Of a stretch of 64,000 nt of DNA, positions 47,875 to 56,470 are shown in pieces. Position 1 is the first letter of the stretch. Each line of letters begins with the position of its first letter. Both the position numbers and the translations under genes were made by a program. Source of the DNA: JAWXCE01 sp033764775 (lineage in GTDB: Bacteria; Pseudomonadota; Alphaproteobacteria; Rhizobiales; Rhodomicrobiaceae). The stretch is taken from assembly GCA_033764775.1 (NCBI GenBank), contig JANRIQ010000018.1:124001-188000 (forward strand), read 5' to 3'. Below the pieces are notes generated by a model, which saw only the letters and a list, made by a program, of their open reading frames with translations, made no database searches and was not told the DNA's origin.

Positions 47875-48657
47875 TTACGACGCAGGAAGGATCGCGATAT
47901 CGCGCACGGCGCCTTTCAGGCCCTCGATATCCTTCACGGCCGTCGCTTTGCCGCTGCCCACATCGACGGTGTGGAGGGTTTTGTCAGCCATCAGATACGC
48001 CGTGTTGGCGCCGGCGGCGTCGGTCGCGATGTCCATGGCGGGCGACTTCGGCGAAATGCCGAGCTTGCCGATGGTGTTCAGCACGCCGTCGTTCGGCGGG
48101 GCTTGCTTGACGAGCGTGGCGGACGCCGCGTCCACGTTATAAAGCGCGGTTTCCTTCGCGCCCGCCACCGAGTTGGTGTACGCGCCCGCAACCACGGACG
48201 GCGTTGCGCCTTTGTTGGCGTCCGCGTCGGCGTATTTGTGGCTGCCGTCTTTCGTGACTTTACCGGTGTCCACGTCGCAGCGCAGGCTCGTGCCGTCCGA
48301 GCCCATGACGCGCAGCTTGTCGGCGGCCGGATTAAAGTCGACCGTCGCCGTAACGCCGGCGGGCAGGGTCTGCTCCAGCTTCACTTTCATGGTCGCTTTG
48401 CCGGTTTTGGCGTCGACCGTGTAGATCGTTCCGTCTTCCGCAAGGGCGTAGAGCATGCCGTCCTTGGGGCGCACGTCGATGCCGAGGATTTTTCCCGACA
48501 CCCCATCGATTTTCATCGCGGCGCCGGCTTTGCCAGCCTTGGCGTCCACGACAGCCAGCATATTGTCGCCCACGAGCGCGGCGACGCTGGCGGCTTGAGC
48601 AAGGCCCGTAAAGGCGAACGAGGCCGCGACGGCGGCCACAACACAACGCACGTTCAT
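47875..48657 (-). CDS. DUF4394-family secreted protein
   Basis: This 260-residue product has a signal peptide (MNVRCVVAAVAASFAFTGLAQA). The mature part consists of beta-propeller-like repeats with motifs LVGDNMLAVVDAKAGKAG, LGIDVRPKDGMLYALAEDGTIYTVDAKTGKAT and VDFNPAADKLRVMGSDGTSLRCDVDTGKV, which fit DUF4394. Members are extracytoplasmic and of unknown function. ATG 48657 is chosen because the signal begins there. The gene diverges from an ECF sigma factor gene, and its promoter region contains an inverted repeat. Confidence 0.88.
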   Translation of the reverse strand: MNVRCVVAAVAASFAFTGLAQAASVAALVGDNMLAVVDAKAGKAGAAMKIDGVSGKILGIDVRPKDGMLYALAEDGTIYTVDAKTGKATMKVKLEQTLPAGVTATVDFNPAADKLRVMGSDGTSLRCDVDTGKVTKDGSHKYADADANKGATPSVVAGAYTNSVAGAKETALYNVDAASATLVKQAPPNDGVLNTIGKLGISPKSPAMDIATDAAGANTAYLMADKTLHTVDVGSGKATAVKDIEGLKGAVRDIAILPAS

Positions 48658-48728
48658 GATTGGATCTCCTTGGTGCGAAGCGCGGCGTCGGCCGCGCCTG
48701 ACGTCTCGGGTACCCTCTTGCTGAAATG

Positions 48729-48768
48729 CCGGATGCAGCGGACACGCTAAAATTTTGCATGCATCCGG
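48729..48768. repeat. Inverted repeat in the DUF4394/ECF-sigma divergent promoter region
   Basis: CCGGATGCA (48729-48737) and TGCATCCGG (48760-48768) form a 9-base perfect inverted repeat separated by 22 bases, midway between the divergent genes. Each arm is followed outward by a possible promoter core, so the repeat could be a shared operator or two mirrored -35 regions. Confidence 0.55.
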
Positions 48769-48791
48769 GACCACGCTCCACGTGTAGCGTA
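48767..48791 (+). promoter_or_regulatory. Candidate ECF-type promoter of the sigma/anti-sigma operon
   Basis: GGGAC (48767-48771) is separated by 16 bases from CGTA (48788-48791). This resembles the generic ECF consensus GGAAC-N16/17-CGTC/A and would allow autoregulation. The -35 deviates by one base. By eye only. Confidence 0.4.
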
Positions 48792-48934
48792 GCCATCCTG
48801 CACCATGGCCAGACACGCTCATGCATGCCGACGCCGCACCCGCAACCATCTCGCGCGCTTCCCTTTACAGGACGGCGTCGGCGTTGTATGGCTCGCCGCC
48901 TATTTGGTGGAACGCTGAGGAGAGCGCGGCTCCG

Positions 48935-49510
48935 ATGAAGCCGTCGTCATCTTTCGTCAAGGCCTCTTACCCCGGGGCTTTCGACTACGACGCGGCTCTC
49001 GCGGCGTGTGCGGCGGGCGACAGCCGCGCCCTCAAAGCCCTCTATGACATTGAGGCGCCGCGGATGCTAGGCGTCGCCATGCGCCTACTCAAGCGCCAAT
49101 CCTTGGCCGAGGACGCCGTTCATGACGCGTTTTTGAGCATCTGGCGCAAGGCGTCGTCTTTCAATGCGGAACTGGGCGGCGGCCGGGGCTGGATGTACGC
49201 CATCCTGCGCAACCGCGCGCTCAACATGCTGCGCGGCGAAGACCGCATCGACTTCACCGACGACCTGGAATCCTTCGGCCTCGCTTCGCCGGAGGAAAGC
49301 CCGGAGGACGCCATCAGCCGGCTCTCGGACGAGAGCGCGCTGCGCCGCTGCCTCGAAGGCCTCGACCCGCCGAAACGCAACGCCATCGTCCTCGCTTACA
49401 TGCACGGCCTCAGCCACGGCGAGCTGGCCGGCAAGCTCGGCGTGCCGCTTGGCACCATGAAATCCTGGATCAGGCGCGGCCTTCTGGCGCTGAAGGAGTG
49501 CTTGGGATGA
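48935..49510 (+). CDS. ECF-family RNA polymerase sigma factor
   Basis: The protein has 191 residues. Sigma region 2 is at about residues 25-95, with LKALYDIEAPRMLGVAMRLL, the -10-binding DAVHDAFLSIWRKASSF and GWMYAILRNRALNMLRGEDR. Region 4 lies near 135-185 with LEGLDPPKRNAIVLAYMHGLSHGELAGKLGVPLGTMKSWIRRGLLAL. ATG 48935 has a GAGGAGAG Shine-Dalgarno; a longer frame upstream is not conserved. The stop overlaps the start of the anti-sigma gene, a hallmark of ECF operons. It probably drives the DUF4394 gene and itself. Confidence 0.93.
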   Translation: MKPSSSFVKASYPGAFDYDAALAACAAGDSRALKALYDIEAPRMLGVAMRLLKRQSLAEDAVHDAFLSIWRKASSFNAELGGGRGWMYAILRNRALNMLRGEDRIDFTDDLESFGLASPEESPEDAISRLSDESALRRCLEGLDPPKRNAIVLAYMHGLSHGELAGKLGVPLGTMKSWIRRGLLALKECLG

Positions 49511-50235
49511 CCCGGCTCTCCCCCGAGGATACCGACGCTCTGGCGATGGAGTACGCACTCGGCTTGCTCGAGGCGCATGCGGAGCGCATCGAGACGCTCA
49601 TGGCGGACGACCCGGTGCTCGCCTCCCGCGTGGGCTACTGGCGCGCGACATTTTCCGAAATCGATTTCACCGCGTCGCCGACCCTCGCCTCGGCCAGCCT
49701 GTGGCGCAGCATCGAGGATGCGGTGGCGGCTGGCCTTGCGCCCGAACCAAGACGCCGCCCGGCCGCGTCTCGCCGTGGCCCCTCGTTCTGGAGCGATGCG
49801 GGGCTGTGGCGCTGGTCGACGCTGGGGGCCGCGACGGCGGCGGTGGTTATGGCCGTCGTGCTGGCGGCGCAGATGCTCGGCCCCGATAAGCCCACCGCGG
49901 TTATGGTCGCCGTGCTTGAACAAGAGTCGGACGGCAAACCGCTCGCCATCGTTGAAACCTTCTCAGACGGCACGGTTCGTCTTGTTCCGCTGCAGCGCAT
50001 CAACGTGCCGCGCGGGCGCGCGCTGCAAGTCTGGACAAAACGGAACGATGAGGAAGGCCCGATTTCCGTCGGGCTTCTCGACCAGGCACGGACCCTCAAA
50101 CTCGACCTCGGCGCCCTGCCCGCGCCCGTGTCGTCGCAGCTTTTCGAGATCACGCTGGAGCCGGAGACCGGTTCGCCCACGGGCCGCCCGACCGGCGAAA
50201 TCCTCATGAAGGGCCTCACGGCCAACACGCTTTAG
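49507..50235 (+). CDS. Anti-sigma factor, RskA-like, single-pass membrane protein
   Basis: The 242-residue protein overlaps the sigma gene (ATGA at 49507). The cytosolic N-terminal domain (residues about 5-100; DALAMEYALGLLEAHAERIETLMADDPVLASRVGYW) matches the anti-sigma-K/RskA N-terminus. A transmembrane span is visible near residues 105-125 (LGAATAAVVMAVVLAAQML). The C-terminal domain (VLEQESDGKPLAIVETFSDG, PRGRALQVWTKRNDEEGPISVGLL) matches RskA. The zinc-binding HxxxCxxC motif of ZAS proteins is absent. The inducing signal is unknown. Confidence 0.9.
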   Translation: MTRLSPEDTDALAMEYALGLLEAHAERIETLMADDPVLASRVGYWRATFSEIDFTASPTLASASLWRSIEDAVAAGLAPEPRRRPAASRRGPSFWSDAGLWRWSTLGAATAAVVMAVVLAAQMLGPDKPTAVMVAVLEQESDGKPLAIVETFSDGTVRLVPLQRINVPRGRALQVWTKRNDEEGPISVGLLDQARTLKLDLGALPAPVSSQLFEITLEPETGSPTGRPTGEILMKGLTANTL

Positions 50236-50276
50236 CGTCGCGAAGAGCTTCGACCGCTGGGGCGTCGCGCCGGGCT

Positions 50277-51209
50277 TCAGGCCCGCCGCGGCCTCAGCAT
50301 GCGGATCGCGGCTGGACGAATGCGGAACACAAGCGGCGAGGCGAAACGCTCCAGTTCGCCGTCATTCGACAGCTCGAAATGCTTGCGCGTGATCGCCTCG
50401 ATGGTGACGGTTTCGACCTCGCGCCGCTCCAGTTGCGGGTCGCGCGGGCGGGAGCCGAGAAACGCCTTCAACAGCAGCCACGCGGCGCCGAGAAAGGTCT
50501 CGTGCTTCATCACGTAGAGGCCCAGCTTGCCGGTCGACAGCGACGGGCGCACGAGGCTGACGAGTTGGCTGTCGTCGTACGGGTTGTTCGAGATGACGGC
50601 GAGCTGCATCCGCACGGGACGCGATCCGGAACCGTCGTCGATGCGGACTTTAAAGCTTTTCGTGCGACGCAGGATCGAGCGCGCCATGGCGGCGTAGCCC
50701 CTGATCCGGGTCAGCAAGGACCCGCCGCGCAGACGTTGCCGGGCTCGTGGCAGCGACGACGGCAAGCCGAGGAGCGAACTGCACAGGAAAACGCGGCCGT
50801 TCACCTCCGCCACGTCGATGGCGACAGGCTCCGCGTCGATGAGCGCGTCGATGGCGGCGCGGAAATCGAGGGGCATGCCCAGGTCGCGCGCCATCAGGTT
50901 GGCGGTGCCGAGCGGGATGACGCCGATGACCGCCCTGCCGCCCATCGCCGCGTTGGCCGCCGCGCACACGCTGCCGTCGCCGCCCGCCACGATGATGGTG
51001 TCAGCATCATCGCTCACCGCGCGGCGCAGCTCCTCGACGATCGCCGAGGGCCTGACTGAGGCGACGCGCAGGGATGTGGCGGCCGCGCCGAGCTGATCCT
51101 GCACATAATCGCGCAAAAGATCGCCGTCGTGGCCCAGCGCCGCGCCGGCCTTTTCATTGATGACGACGCAGGTCTTGCCGAGGCGCGATGAGACGGCGGA
51201 CGCTGTCAT
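50277..51209 (-). CDS. Diacylglycerol-kinase-family lipid kinase
   Basis: This 310-residue cytosolic lipid kinase has the catalytic-domain signature TIIVAGGDGSVCAAANAAMGGRAVIGVIPLGTANLMARDLGMP near residues 65-110 (GGDG loop with PLGTAN). A C-terminal beta-sandwich follows (MQLAVISNNPYDDSQLVSLVRPSLSTGKLGLYV). Substrates for homologues include diacylglycerol and phosphatidylglycerol derivatives. The start is the Met at 51209, in preference to one 33 bases upstream. It is convergent with the anti-sigma gene. Confidence 0.88.
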   Translation of the reverse strand: MTASAVSSRLGKTCVVINEKAGAALGHDGDLLRDYVQDQLGAAATSLRVASVRPSAIVEELRRAVSDDADTIIVAGGDGSVCAAANAAMGGRAVIGVIPLGTANLMARDLGMPLDFRAAIDALIDAEPVAIDVAEVNGRVFLCSSLLGLPSSLPRARQRLRGGSLLTRIRGYAAMARSILRRTKSFKVRIDDGSGSRPVRMQLAVISNNPYDDSQLVSLVRPSLSTGKLGLYVMKHETFLGAAWLLLKAFLGSRPRDPQLERREVETVTIEAITRKHFELSNDGELERFASPLVFRIRPAAIRMLRPRRA

Positions 51210-51282
51210 GGCGTGGTTCCGGGTGGGATCAACCGGCGACAACGTGGCGGGCCCGGTTAAGTTCCGCGCGCTGCGGCTGCGC

Positions 51283-52140
51283 TTAGAGCCAGCGCTTGCG
51301 GCGGCGGTAGGATTTCACCTCGCGGAAGCTTTTGCGGCCCTCGGACGACAATCCGAGATAAAATTCCTTCACGTCCTTGTTCTCGGCGAGCGCTTTCGCC
51401 GGACCCTCCATCACGATGCGCCCGCTTTCGAGGATGTAGCCGTAGTCGGCGTATTTCAGCGCCACGTTGGTGTTCTGTTCGGCGAGGAGAATGCTCACGC
51501 CCTCCCGCTGGTTGAGGTCGCGCACGATTTCGAAAATTTCGGCGACGATCTGGGGGGCCAGCCCCATGGACGGCTCGTCGAGGAGCAGCGTGTTGGGCTT
51601 GGCCATCATGGCGCGCCCAATGGCCGTCATCTGTTGCTCGCCGCCCGATGTGTAGCCGGCAAGACTCGACCGGCGCACCTTCAGGCGCGGGAAATAGGCG
51701 TAGATGCCTTCGAGCTCGTCGCGGAGCTGCTGGCGGGTGAGCTGGCGGGAATAGGCGCCGGTGATGAGGTTTTCCTCGACCGTCAAATGGCCGAAGCAGT
51801 GCCGCCCCTCCATCACCTGCACCATGCCTTTGGACACGAGGTCGCCGGGCGTGAGCTTGTCGATGCGCTCACCCTTGAACTCGATGGAGCCTTTCGTCAC
51901 GGCCCCGCCTTCGGTCGCGAGCAGCGTCGAGATGGATTTGAGCGTTGTGCTTTTGCCCGCGCCGTTGCCGCCAAGCAGCGCCACGATCTTGCCTTTCGGC
52001 ACCTCAAGCGAGACGCCGCGCAGAACCAGGATGACGCTGGAATAAATGACCTCGATCTTTTTGACCGAGAGCACCGGCCCGGCGGCGGGGGCGACGGCGG
52101 CGGCCGTATGCATCGGTTCGACGGCGACGGTCATGATCAT
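51283..52140 (-). CDS. livF: Branched-chain-amino-acid-type ABC importer, ATPase LivF
   Basis: This 285-residue ATPase has Walker A LLGGNGAGKSTTL near residue 55, signature TSGGEQQMTAIGRAMM near 155 and Walker B TLLLDEPSMGLAPQIV. An unusually basic tail (SYRRRKRWL) ends the protein. A short extra N-terminal stretch (about 20 residues) precedes VLSVKKIEVIYSSVILVLRGVSLEV. The Met at 52140 has GGGAG upstream. It is the last gene of a six-gene minus-strand operon and is separated from the binding-protein gene by a hairpin. Confidence 0.92.
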   Translation of the reverse strand: MIMTVAVEPMHTAAAVAPAAGPVLSVKKIEVIYSSVILVLRGVSLEVPKGKIVALLGGNGAGKSTTLKSISTLLATEGGAVTKGSIEFKGERIDKLTPGDLVSKGMVQVMEGRHCFGHLTVEENLITGAYSRQLTRQQLRDELEGIYAYFPRLKVRRSSLAGYTSGGEQQMTAIGRAMMAKPNTLLLDEPSMGLAPQIVAEIFEIVRDLNQREGVSILLAEQNTNVALKYADYGYILESGRIVMEGPAKALAENKDVKEFYLGLSSEGRKSFREVKSYRRRKRWL

Positions 52141-52162
52141 GCTCCCGAAAGGTTGTCGTGTG

Positions 52163-52186
52163 CGGCCGAGGCAGACGCCTCGACCG
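52163..52186 (-). repeat. Stem-loop between the binding-protein and LivF genes
   Basis: CGAGGC (52167-52172) pairs with GCCTCG (52177-52182) over AGAC and is flanked by CGG/CCG. There is no clear T-tract. It follows the binding-protein stop and could stabilise that message, as the hairpins after the other two binding-protein genes in the window may do. Confidence 0.45.
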
Positions 52187-52200
52187 CGCGTCGTCATGCG

Positions 52201-53571
52201 TTAGGCCGCCGGGCAGGTGCGCGGCGTGACGCCGTTCTCGGCCGCGAATTTCGCGGCAGAGTCCTCGATCTGCTTCCGGATCGACGCCGGATCGTTCGGC
52301 CCCATCCAATCGGTGACGATCTGGAACTTGCCGCCATCCCACTGCATCATCTTGAACTTGCCTGCGCCCTCATGGTTGGCGCAGGAGAGCTTGAAGGGCG
52401 GGATCATGCCTTCGATGCCGAGCTCCTTCAGCCGATCCGGCGTCATGGCGATCGCCTCGTAGCCGTCGCGGAACTCGGGTCCGGTCACCGTCTTGCCCAC
52501 CTTGTTGTGGATTTTCTGGGCGTTGCGCAGAGCCTCGACCCACATCACCGCCGCCGCGACGCCCCGGTTCCAGTACACGGTGCCGACCCGGGTCGGGTTC
52601 TGCAGGTTGCCTTTGCCAGCGCCGTAGACCACCTTCTCGATGTCGGCGACGAGCGGGAAGTTTTTGCCCGGCACGGCGTTCGCCACCACAAAGGTGCCTT
52701 TCGCCGCGTCGCCCGCCGGGATCATGTCCTCCTCGGCGCCGCCGAAGGTGACGTAGATCATTTTCTCACGCGGGAAGCCGACGCGTGCGGCGCTGGTCAT
52801 CGCGGTCGAGTTCATGCCCGAGCCGGCGCCCCAGAACGTCACCCAATCGGGGCGAAGCTGGCGGATCTGCAGCCATTGCGACTGCTGCTCCAGCCCCGGC
52901 GGGGCGATGGAGATTTCAGTGAGTTCGAAGCCCCATTCCTTAGCGATCTGGCGAAACGCGGGGAGCGGCTCGCGGCCAAACGCGGTGTCGATGTGAAGGT
53001 GAACGAGCTTTTTGCCCTTCATCTTTTCGATGCCGCCCTCTTTCTGCTGAATGAAGTTCAGCTTCATGGCGATCTGCGACCAGTAATTGCTGTGGGCGCC
53101 GAACACCCAGGGCCAAACACGTCCGTCGGCGGCGTCGGTGCGGCCGTAACCGAACTGGGCGAGCACGACGTTGTCGGGCGCCATGCGGCCGATGACGGCG
53201 TAGGCGCCGGGCGTGCCGAGCACGTCGAACACGACCAGTCGCTGATCGCCCTTCTGCAGCAGACGCTGATAGCATTCAACTGTGCGCGAGGCGTTGTATT
53301 CGGTCTCGCACTCCTCCCAGGTCAGCTTCACGCCGTTGACGCCGCCTTCCTTCATGTTCACGTAGTTCATGTAGTCGATGATGCCGCCGTAATATCCGGT
53401 GCCCATGGCGGAGTACGGCCCGACGCGGCTGCTGGGCACGCCGAAATACTGCTCGGCGGCGTGGGATGTCGAGATCGTCTCGGCGCCGGCCAGAGCCAGA
53501 AGCGCGCCGAGGGCGGCGATGGGCAGCGCGCGGCGCCGTGTGGCGTCCGAAGGCTTGCGGTTCTCCTGCAT
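52201..53571 (-). CDS. Branched-chain-amino-acid-type ABC importer, periplasmic binding protein
   Basis: This 456-residue protein resembles the LivK/type I periplasmic-binding family. The N-terminal signal MQENRKPSDATRRRALPIAALGALLALAGAETISTSHA has an Arg-Arg pair but not a clear Tat motif. The mature part has VGPYSAMGTGYYGGIIDYMNYVNMKEGGVNGVKL, EECETEYNASRTVECYQRLL, and FWGAGSGMNSTAMTSAARVGFPREKMIYV. The length (about 415 mature residues) exceeds that of E. coli LivK, as in many ABC systems for aromatic or organic acids. The ligand is unknown. Confidence 0.9.
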   Translation of the reverse strand: MQENRKPSDATRRRALPIAALGALLALAGAETISTSHAAEQYFGVPSSRVGPYSAMGTGYYGGIIDYMNYVNMKEGGVNGVKLTWEECETEYNASRTVECYQRLLQKGDQRLVVFDVLGTPGAYAVIGRMAPDNVVLAQFGYGRTDAADGRVWPWVFGAHSNYWSQIAMKLNFIQQKEGGIEKMKGKKLVHLHIDTAFGREPLPAFRQIAKEWGFELTEISIAPPGLEQQSQWLQIRQLRPDWVTFWGAGSGMNSTAMTSAARVGFPREKMIYVTFGGAEEDMIPAGDAAKGTFVVANAVPGKNFPLVADIEKVVYGAGKGNLQNPTRVGTVYWNRGVAAAVMWVEALRNAQKIHNKVGKTVTGPEFRDGYEAIAMTPDRLKELGIEGMIPPFKLSCANHEGAGKFKMMQWDGGKFQIVTDWMGPNDPASIRKQIEDSAAKFAAENGVTPRTCPAA

Positions 53572-53621
53572 GAACTGTCTCCCTGGTTGTTTTCAGCGGT
53601 AAGCGAACGCGGCGGCGAACG

Positions 53622-54689
53622 TCAGTACGGGAACGGCCACAGCCGGAGCCTTTCTTTTGCAAGCTGCCACAGGCGGGCCAGGCCGTGCGGTTCAAGGATG
53701 AGGAACGCGATGATCATAACGCCGAAGATCACCTGCTCCAGCGCGGACGCGATCGTCGCATCGACAGCTTTCCCCAAAATGGCGTGGAAGGCGATATTGA
53801 GAAAAATCGGCGTCAGCAGGATGAAGCCTGCGCCGAGAAACGAGCCGAGGATGGTGCCAAGGCCGCCAATCACCACCATGAACAGGATGCGGAACGACAG
53901 CTCGATGGTGAAGGCCGACGGCTCGACCGTCTGCAGGAAGGCGAAGGCGTAAAGCGCCCCGCCGACGCCGCAATAGAACGAGCTGATGGCGAAGGCCTGC
54001 AGCTTGGTGCGCATCAGCGGCAGGCCGGTCGCCTCCGCCGCCACGTCCATGTCTCGCACCGCCATCCAACCCCGGCCTATGCTGCCGCGCGCCATATTCT
54101 TCGCCGCCCAGGCGAGCAGAACGACGATCCCTACGACGATCCAGTATTTCTCCTGCGGCGTCGCGAAAGTGTGTCCGAGAACGGTGATGGGTTGCGCGGT
54201 GATGACGCCGGCGATGTCGTAGTTCTTGAACCAGCCGAACTTATCGAGCACCCAAACGATGAAAAATTGCGAAGCGAGCGTCGCGACCGCCAGATATAGC
54301 CCGCGTATGCGCAGCGACGGCAGGCCGAAAAAGATGCCGACGGCCGCCGCGATAAGCCCTGACAGCGGCACGGCGAGCAGAAACGGCATGCCCTCCACTC
54401 GCAGCATGAGGTTGTAGCAGGCGAAGGCGCCGACCGCCATGAAGCCGGCCGCGCCGAGCGAGAGCTGGCCCGCATAGCCCATCAGGATGTTCTGACCGAG
54501 AGCGACCAGCGAAAGGATGAGCCACGGGATGAGGAGCGCGCTCAGCCAGTAGTCGCTGGCGACGAACGGAACGATCCCGAACGCGATCGTCAGGATCGCA
54601 ATCATGCCCAGCTTGTCCTGCCACAAAGGCAGCATCTGGGAGTCCTGGGCGTAGCTGGTGCGGAACTGACCCGCTTCTCTGTAAAACAT
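53622..54689 (-). CDS. livM: Branched-chain-amino-acid-type ABC importer, permease LivM
   Basis: The 355-residue polytopic protein contains the LivM hallmarks GQNILMGYAGQLSLGAAGFMAVGAFACYNLM near residues 65-95, LPSLRIRGLYLAVATLASQFFI, and MAVRDMDVAAEATGLPLMRTKLQAFAISSFYCGVGGALYAF. About nine to ten membrane spans are likely. Twenty-four bases separate it from the LivH gene. It forms a heterodimeric channel with LivH. Confidence 0.94.
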   Translation of the reverse strand: MFYREAGQFRTSYAQDSQMLPLWQDKLGMIAILTIAFGIVPFVASDYWLSALLIPWLILSLVALGQNILMGYAGQLSLGAAGFMAVGAFACYNLMLRVEGMPFLLAVPLSGLIAAAVGIFFGLPSLRIRGLYLAVATLASQFFIVWVLDKFGWFKNYDIAGVITAQPITVLGHTFATPQEKYWIVVGIVVLLAWAAKNMARGSIGRGWMAVRDMDVAAEATGLPLMRTKLQAFAISSFYCGVGGALYAFAFLQTVEPSAFTIELSFRILFMVVIGGLGTILGSFLGAGFILLTPIFLNIAFHAILGKAVDATIASALEQVIFGVMIIAFLILEPHGLARLWQLAKERLRLWPFPY

Positions 54690-54713
54690 GGGGAAAGGCT
54701 CCTTTGGCCCGCG

Positions 54714-55643
54714 TCAGACGCGCCGGATGATTTTTTCGCCGAAAAGCCCTTCCGGCCGGATGAACAGGAAGAAGACGGCCAGCATATACGGCGCCCAGCC
54801 CTCGATGCCGCCGCCGAAGGCCGGCCCAATGTAAACCTCGGCGAGCTTCTCCGTCGCGCCCACGATGAGACCGGCGACGATCACGCCAGGCACCGAGGTG
54901 AAGCCGCCGATGATCAGCACCGGCATCGCTTTGAGCGCCAGCAGCACGAGCGCGAATTGCACGCCCGACCGCGCGCCCCAGAGCATGCCCGCGACGAGCG
55001 CCACGACGCCAGCCGTCGCCCAGACGAGCATCCAGATCTGCTTGAGCGGAATGCCGACGGAGAGGGCGGCCGCCGGGTCGTCCGCCACCGCGCGCAATCC
55101 CCTGCCCGCTTTCGTCGCGGAAAACAGGATCGAGAGCACGATCACCATGACGCCGGCGACGACGCCCGCAACGATGTCGAGCTGGCTGACGAAAATGCCG
55201 GTGCGGTCGGCGAGCCACATGATCGGCTCGTCCTTGATGCCCAGTTCGATGCGGCGAACGTCCACGCCCCAGGCGAGCTGCGCGAGGCCCTCGATGACGA
55301 AAGCGAGGCCGATCGTCGCCATCAGCAGCGTGTTTTCGTTCTGGTTGACCAGGGGCCGCAGCACCATGCGCTCAGTCGCCATGCCGACCAAGATCATCAG
55401 GCCGATGGTGACGGGCAGCGCGGCCCAGAACGGCAGGCCCAGCTCCTGGAAGCCCACGAAGGAGAGGACGGCGAAAAACACCATCGCCCCTTGCGCGAAG
55501 TTGAACACGCCGGAGGCCTTGTAGATGAGCACGAAGCCGAGCGCGACGAGGGAGTACATGAGGCCGGAGAGCAGGCCGCCCACCAGCACCTCGACAAAGA
55601 ACAACAGCGCTGGCGTTTCAAAGGAGGGCAAAAATGCGGCCAT
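54714..55643 (-). CDS. livH: Branched-chain-amino-acid-type ABC importer, permease LivH
   Basis: This 309-residue permease has LVGGLLSGLMYSLVALGFVLIYKASGVFNFAQGAM (residues about 20-55), the classic LivH N-terminus. ADDPAAALSVGIPLKQIWMLVWATAGVVALVAGMLWG is the coupling-loop region, and GAFTSVPGVIVAGL-like text (GGFTSVPGVIVAGLIVGATEKL) lies near the end. Nine bases separate it from LivG upstream. Confidence 0.94.
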   Translation of the reverse strand: MAAFLPSFETPALLFFVEVLVGGLLSGLMYSLVALGFVLIYKASGVFNFAQGAMVFFAVLSFVGFQELGLPFWAALPVTIGLMILVGMATERMVLRPLVNQNENTLLMATIGLAFVIEGLAQLAWGVDVRRIELGIKDEPIMWLADRTGIFVSQLDIVAGVVAGVMVIVLSILFSATKAGRGLRAVADDPAAALSVGIPLKQIWMLVWATAGVVALVAGMLWGARSGVQFALVLLALKAMPVLIIGGFTSVPGVIVAGLIVGATEKLAEVYIGPAFGGGIEGWAPYMLAVFFLFIRPEGLFGEKIIRRV

Positions 55644-55652
55644 GGGTTATCC

Positions 55653-56468
55653 TCAATGGGCGACGCCGAGATAGGCGTCGATCACGTCCTGGTTCGAGCG
55701 CACCTCGTCGGGCGTGCCGTCGCCGATTTTCTTGCCGTAATCGAGCACGACGACGCGATCGGAGATGTCCATGACGACGCCCATGTCATGCTCGATGAGC
55801 ACGACGGTCGTTCCGTAATGATCGTTCACGTCGAGGATGAAGCGGCTCATGTCCTGCTTCTCCTCGATGTTCATGCCCGCCATCGGCTCGTCGAGCAGCA
55901 GGATTTTCGGCTCGGCGGCGAGCGCCCGCCCCAGCTCCACACGCTTCTGCAGTCCGTAGGGCAGGCGGGCGACGGGCGTTTTCCGGATGTGCTCGATTTC
56001 CAGGAACTCGATGATTTCCTCGACGGCCTCCCGGCTCTCGATCTCCTCGCGGCGCGCGCGGGGAAGCTGCAACGCCACCTCGAGCACGCCGGCGCGCATT
56101 TTCAGATTGCGCCCGGCCATGAGGTTGTCGAGCACGGTCATGCCCTTGAACAGGGCGATGTTCTGGAAGGTGCGGGCGATGCCCATATGGGCGGCGCGGG
56201 TCGGCGTCATGCGCGCGTATTTCTGGCCGCGGAACGTGATGGAGCCTTCCTGCGGCCGATACATGCCGTTGATCACGTTGAGCATGGAGCTTTTGCCCGC
56301 CCCGTTCGGCCCGATGATGGCGCGCACCTCGTGCTCGCGGATGTCGAACGAGATGTTGGTGAGCGCCTTCACGCCGCCGAAGCGAAGAGAGATGCCGTTC
56401 AACTCCAGGATGGGCGCGCCGATTGGGAAGGCCCGCGTGTGGGTGGTGAGGGGCGACATGTCCATCAT
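55653..56468 (-). CDS. livG: Branched-chain-amino-acid-type ABC importer, ATPase LivG
   Basis: The 271-residue ATPase has Walker A GPNGAGKSSM near residue 57, the LivG segment MTPTRAAHMGIARTFQNIALFKGMTVLDNLMAGRN, and Walker B KILLLDEPMAGMNIEE. The ABC signature reads LPYGLQKRVELGRAL, a variant of the usual LSxGQ that is normal in this subgroup. It starts 2 bases after the stop of the acyl-CoA-synthetase-like gene, so co-translation is likely. Confidence 0.94.
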   Translation of the reverse strand: MMDMSPLTTHTRAFPIGAPILELNGISLRFGGVKALTNISFDIREHEVRAIIGPNGAGKSSMLNVINGMYRPQEGSITFRGQKYARMTPTRAAHMGIARTFQNIALFKGMTVLDNLMAGRNLKMRAGVLEVALQLPRARREEIESREAVEEIIEFLEIEHIRKTPVARLPYGLQKRVELGRALAAEPKILLLDEPMAGMNIEEKQDMSRFILDVNDHYGTTVVLIEHDMGVVMDISDRVVVLDYGKKIGDGTPDEVRSNQDVIDAYLGVAH

Positions 56469-56470
56469 GG

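Noticed and set aside
51157..53952. Very long plus-strand reading frame (about 930 codons) across the liv genes
   Set aside because: It spans three well-supported minus-strand genes and their gaps. Its composition is His/Arg/Gly-rich and motif-free, so it is a shadow frame.
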